Shown here in pieces: positions 31,666 to 34,518 of a stretch of 34,518 bases of DNA. Each line of letters starts with the position of its first letter. Position 1 is the first letter of the stretch. The notes under the pieces are model-generated. The model ran no database searches, had not been told where the DNA came from, and worked only from the letters and a program-made list of their open reading frames with translations. Source of the stretch: Bacteroides sp. An322 (GTDB lineage Bacteria; Bacteroidota; Bacteroidia; Bacteroidales; Bacteroidaceae); assembly GCF_002161765.1 (NCBI RefSeq), contig NZ_NFIN01000030.1:1-34518 (forward strand), in the 5' to 3' direction. The position numbers and the translations under genes are program-made.

Positions 31666-32189
31666 TAAGTGGAATTTATAAGCATCGCCGGTTCGATATA
31701 CCGCATACATTTAAAGCAAGACCTACGACTGATTTTGCTAAAGAAAACCTGTTTAACGTCTTAAATAATTATATTGACTTCGAAGACAATACAACAGCTC
31801 TCGACCTGTTCGCCGGTACGGGAAGCATCAGCCTTGAATTAGTATCTCGAGGATGTGACAAAGTAGTATCGATTGAAAAAGACCCTCAACACTATGCATT
31901 CATTTGCAAGGTAATAAAAGAAATAAAAACCGATAAATGCTGGACAATACGAGGAGATGTGTTCAAATACATCAGCAAATGCCAAGAACAATTTGATTTC
32001 ATCTTTGCCGACCCTCCTTATGCATTACCTGAATTGGCAAGTATCCCTGACAAAATATTTGAATATGGTTTACTTAAACCAGACGGCTTATTCGTATTGG
32101 AACATGGAAAAGACTTGAATTTTGAGCATCATCCTCATTTCTCTGAACATCGGCACTATGGAAGTGTAAACTTCTCATTTTTCCGCTAA
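31656..32189 (+). CDS. rsmD: 16S rRNA (guanine(966)-N(2))-methyltransferase RsmD
   Basis: A 177-aa enzyme that uses AdoMet to methylate N2 of 16S rRNA G966 in the assembled 30S subunit. RPTTD (22-26) is the substrate-side motif, LDLFAGTGS (49-57) the AdoMet motif I, and DPPY (119-122) the catalytic motif IV. The length is normal. Its stop codon TAA (32187-32189) overlaps the TAG of the convergent cardiolipin synthase gene by two bases, leaving no room for a terminator between them. Confidence 0.93.
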   Translation: MRIISGIYKHRRFDIPHTFKARPTTDFAKENLFNVLNNYIDFEDNTTALDLFAGTGSISLELVSRGCDKVVSIEKDPQHYAFICKVIKEIKTDKCWTIRGDVFKYISKCQEQFDFIFADPPYALPELASIPDKIFEYGLLKPDGLFVLEHGKDLNFEHHPHFSEHRHYGSVNFSFFR

Positions 32190-33622
32190 AGCAAAGGAGC
32201 CAGCAAACGCACTATGGATTCTAATATCTTATTACTCCATGAGCGTTTGCTCCACAATTTGCGGGAAAGAAGAAGGCATTTTTTTTGGTCTGTCAAAAAA
32301 ATCTCTTTCAGATGAAGAGCCATATCTTTATCATAGAAAAAAGCATTCGCTTCAAAATTATGCTCAAAACTTCTGAAGTCCATATTAGTAGAACCTACTG
32401 ATGCCCATTCATCATCTGAAACCCACAGTTTCGAATGTAAAAAACCTTTCCGATAAAGATACACTTTTACACCAGCCCGCATCAATTCATCCAAATAAGA
32501 CAAAGAGCCTTTATGAATAATAAAAGTATCTGCCCGCTTAGGTAACATAATCCGGACATCAACGCCAGCCAATGCAGCAGTCTGCAAGCCCATAATCACT
32601 TCTTCTGTCGGAAGCAAATAGGGGGTTTCAATATAAAAATAACGTTTAGCACAACATAAAGCCTTAACCAAGCCTTGCATCATATCATGCCAACCTCCCA
32701 CCGGATCAGAAGTAACAATCTGAGCCAAAACATTCCCTTGCCATTCCATTTTTGGAAAATATTCGGCAGAAGTAAATAACATTCGGTCTACAAAATACCA
32801 ATCAGTCAAAAAAGAAGTCTGCAGACCATATACAGCTTTACCTTTAATCCGTACATGAGTATCACGCCATATTCCCCACGAAAGTCCTCTTAAGTAACGT
32901 TCAGCTATATTCATTCCGCCAATAAAACCGACCTTACCGTCAATAATCGCTATTTTTCGATGATTACGGTAATTCATCTTACTTGCAAAACGAGGAAAGC
33001 GAACTTTCAGAAAACTTTGCACTTCAATGCCTTCACATAACATTTGATCGTAAAACAAAGGATTAACTTTCCAACATCCTACATCATCATACAACAAACG
33101 TACCTTTACGCCTGCACGTGCTTTATCTATCAATAAATCACGCAATAAACGTCCAAGCGAATCATCTTCAAAAATATAAAATTGCAAATGAATATGATGT
33201 TTAGCCAAACTGATTTCATGCATCAACGCTTGTAGCATACTATAACCATTGGTATAAACATCAACTTGATTACCGTCAAAAGGCAATGCTTTATTAATGC
33301 GTAAGAAAAAAGACATTAACAAATTCTTACTCTCCAAGTCCCGGAATGCAACTTGAGCTTGATATTCTGCCATCGGACGCTTATTCAAACGCGAATATCC
33401 CTTTTTACTTATCAAATGTTCTTTTCTTGTACTCCTCCCGAAGAAAAAATAAAATATCAAACCTACTAAAGGCAAAAAAAACAAGACCAATATCCAAGCC
33501 ATTGTTTTTACTGGATTACGATTATCCAAAATGACAACAAAAATTGTGGTTAATATCACTGAAAAATACAGGACATTAAACAAATCTAAAAAAACTTCAT
33601 TCAAAATAACCGTATCCAACAT
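32186..33622 (-). CDS. cls: Cardiolipin synthase
   Basis: A 478-aa membrane phospholipase-D family enzyme that joins two phosphatidylglycerols into cardiolipin. Two N-terminal TM helices (about 14-32 and 41-60) are followed by two PLDc domains with complete HKD motifs: H221-x-K223-x4-D228 (NHRKIAIIDG) and H396-x-K398-x4-D403 (LHSKLWVSDDE). The size is close to the usual ~480 aa. It is the second gene after the MarC-family gene (14-bp gap), so it is probably co-transcribed from the MarC promoter. Confidence 0.93.
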   Translation of the reverse strand: MLDTVILNEVFLDLFNVLYFSVILTTIFVVILDNRNPVKTMAWILVLFFLPLVGLIFYFFFGRSTRKEHLISKKGYSRLNKRPMAEYQAQVAFRDLESKNLLMSFFLRINKALPFDGNQVDVYTNGYSMLQALMHEISLAKHHIHLQFYIFEDDSLGRLLRDLLIDKARAGVKVRLLYDDVGCWKVNPLFYDQMLCEGIEVQSFLKVRFPRFASKMNYRNHRKIAIIDGKVGFIGGMNIAERYLRGLSWGIWRDTHVRIKGKAVYGLQTSFLTDWYFVDRMLFTSAEYFPKMEWQGNVLAQIVTSDPVGGWHDMMQGLVKALCCAKRYFYIETPYLLPTEEVIMGLQTAALAGVDVRIMLPKRADTFIIHKGSLSYLDELMRAGVKVYLYRKGFLHSKLWVSDDEWASVGSTNMDFRSFEHNFEANAFFYDKDMALHLKEIFLTDQKKCLLLSRKLWSKRSWSNKILESIVRLLAPLL

Positions 33623-33636
33623 ACCGCCTACTAAAA

Positions 33637-34281
33637 TTACAAACGAGAAAAATGAATGATATCAACAAGTATCGGTTTCATCCCCCCGACAAAACATTCA
33701 ACCGCAATAACCATCAAAATAAGCCCCATTAAGCGCATCATCACATTATTCCCTGTTTCACCCATTACGCGTACCAATTTGGTTGATAAACATAAGATAA
33801 AATAGGTTAGTACATAAACAATCGCAATAATTGCAACCAAAACAATTTTCAATTCCCATGTCGAAGCGTCATCCATTAAAATTATCCCATTTGCAATAGC
33901 ACCCGGTCCACATAACATCGGAATAGAAAGAGGTGTAATTGAAATATCATTTGCGTACGTCTTTATCTCTTCATCTTTCAATTTTGTATTCGTATACCTA
34001 GCCTGCAACATATCATAACCTATTTTTAAAATAATAATTCCCGCAGCTATTCGAAATCCATTCGTCGATATACCGAAGAATTTAAATAAAAATTGTCCGA
34101 AGAATGTAAACGCTATTAAAATGATAAATGAAATAATCGTTGCCCGTTTCACTATATGTTTACGCTCCTGATCATCCAATCCATTAGTCATTGTTAAAAA
34201 AACAGGCATCGTTCCCAATGGATTTGTCAATGTAAAAAACGAAGTAAAACAAAGTAAAGCATAAGGAATAATCGTATCCAT
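33637..34281 (-). CDS. MarC family integral membrane protein
   Basis: A 214-aa protein with six hydrophobic segments, the TNPLGTMPVFLTMT motif in the first and IPMLCGPGAIANGIIL in the fourth. These match the MarC/UPF0056 family. The name is historical: an antibiotic-resistance role was not confirmed for the family, and the transported substrate is unknown. It is first in a unit with cls. Confidence 0.9.
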   Translation of the reverse strand: MDTIIPYALLCFTSFFTLTNPLGTMPVFLTMTNGLDDQERKHIVKRATIISFIILIAFTFFGQFLFKFFGISTNGFRIAAGIIILKIGYDMLQARYTNTKLKDEEIKTYANDISITPLSIPMLCGPGAIANGIILMDDASTWELKIVLVAIIAIVYVLTYFILCLSTKLVRVMGETGNNVMMRLMGLILMVIAVECFVGGMKPILVDIIHFSRL

Positions 34282-34305
34282 AATAATTTAATTGTTTAGT
34301 TAAGC

Positions 34306-34337
34306 CAAATATAAGAAAAAACATTTATATGCACAAA
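34306..34337 (-). promoter_or_regulatory. Promoter of the MarC-cls unit
   Basis: On the minus strand TTTG (complement of 34334-34337) and TATATTTG (complement of 34306-34313) are spaced by 20 bp; the start codon is 24 bp downstream of the -7 box. Confidence 0.72.
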
Positions 34338-34385
34338 AAAAGCGCGATAATTACACAATTATATGCTTACTAATCTCATATAAAT

Positions 34386-34422
34386 AAAAAAAGTCCCCGG
34401 TATCCAGTCGGATACCGGGGAC
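34386..34422 (-). terminator. rRNA operon terminator
   Basis: On the minus strand, GTCCCCGGTATCC, loop GACT, GGATACCGGGGAC, then seven Ts: a perfect 13-bp GC-rich stem with a T-tract, about 8 bp beyond the 5S rRNA end. Confidence 0.92.
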
Positions 34423-34429
34423 CCCCACT

Positions 34430-34518
<89 letters not shown>

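Overview
The window comes from the chromosome of a Bacteroidales bacterium, most likely a Bacteroides or Phocaeicola relative. The evidence is Bacteroidetes-type promoters (TTTG, about 20 bp, TAnnTTTG) in front of several genes, Bacteroides-type families (DUF3316, DUF3822, a short topoisomerase IV A subunit, Pre/Mob relaxase) and REP-like intergenic palindromes. I cannot name the species.

Left flank (1-5240), core-like, moderate GC: the tail of a PD-(D/E)XK protein, a parC-like topoisomerase subunit coupled to a DUF3316 exported protein, an S41 peptidase lipoprotein, and tRNA-Leu(UAG) with its terminator.

Accessory part A (5232-10055), AT-rich: a small plasmid-like integrated element. It has a large serine recombinase whose stop codon lies inside the 3' end of tRNA-Leu, a small overlapping ORF, a resolvase/invertase, a divergent XRE regulator with a two-TM protein, and a Rep-like protein with a small NUMOD3-like protein.

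Accessory part B (10134-13250), a graveyard: intact tatA, a cupin and a HAD phosphatase, mixed with remnants of a flavodoxin, a Tat-signal alpha/beta hydrolase, an AraC regulator and a DUF805 protein, plus a 41-bp minisatellite.

Accessory part C (13190-26946), the most interesting region: a truncated MobV relaxase and a tightly packed minus-strand defence operon. In transcription order it reads XRE regulator, DUF2971 protein, hsdM, YhcG-like PD-(D/E)XK nuclease, hsdS, hsdR and a 1422-aa fusion of a calcineurin-like phosphoesterase with a STAND-type NTPase and a long helical region. A 27-bp imperfect direct repeat (12917-12943 and 26920-26946) brackets this block and may mark an old insertion. 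I infer that the operon pairs DNA restriction with a candidate NLR-like phage sensor whose effector would be the phosphoesterase. This architecture is the best candidate for a poorly described system.

Right flank (27000-34518): an array of stem-loops, an ATPase_2/DUF234 ATPase, a complex inverted/tandem repeat, then core-like genes: RecD-like helicase, DUF3822 protein, rsmD, cardiolipin synthase, MarC-family protein, and the 3' end of a 5S rRNA with its terminator on the minus strand.
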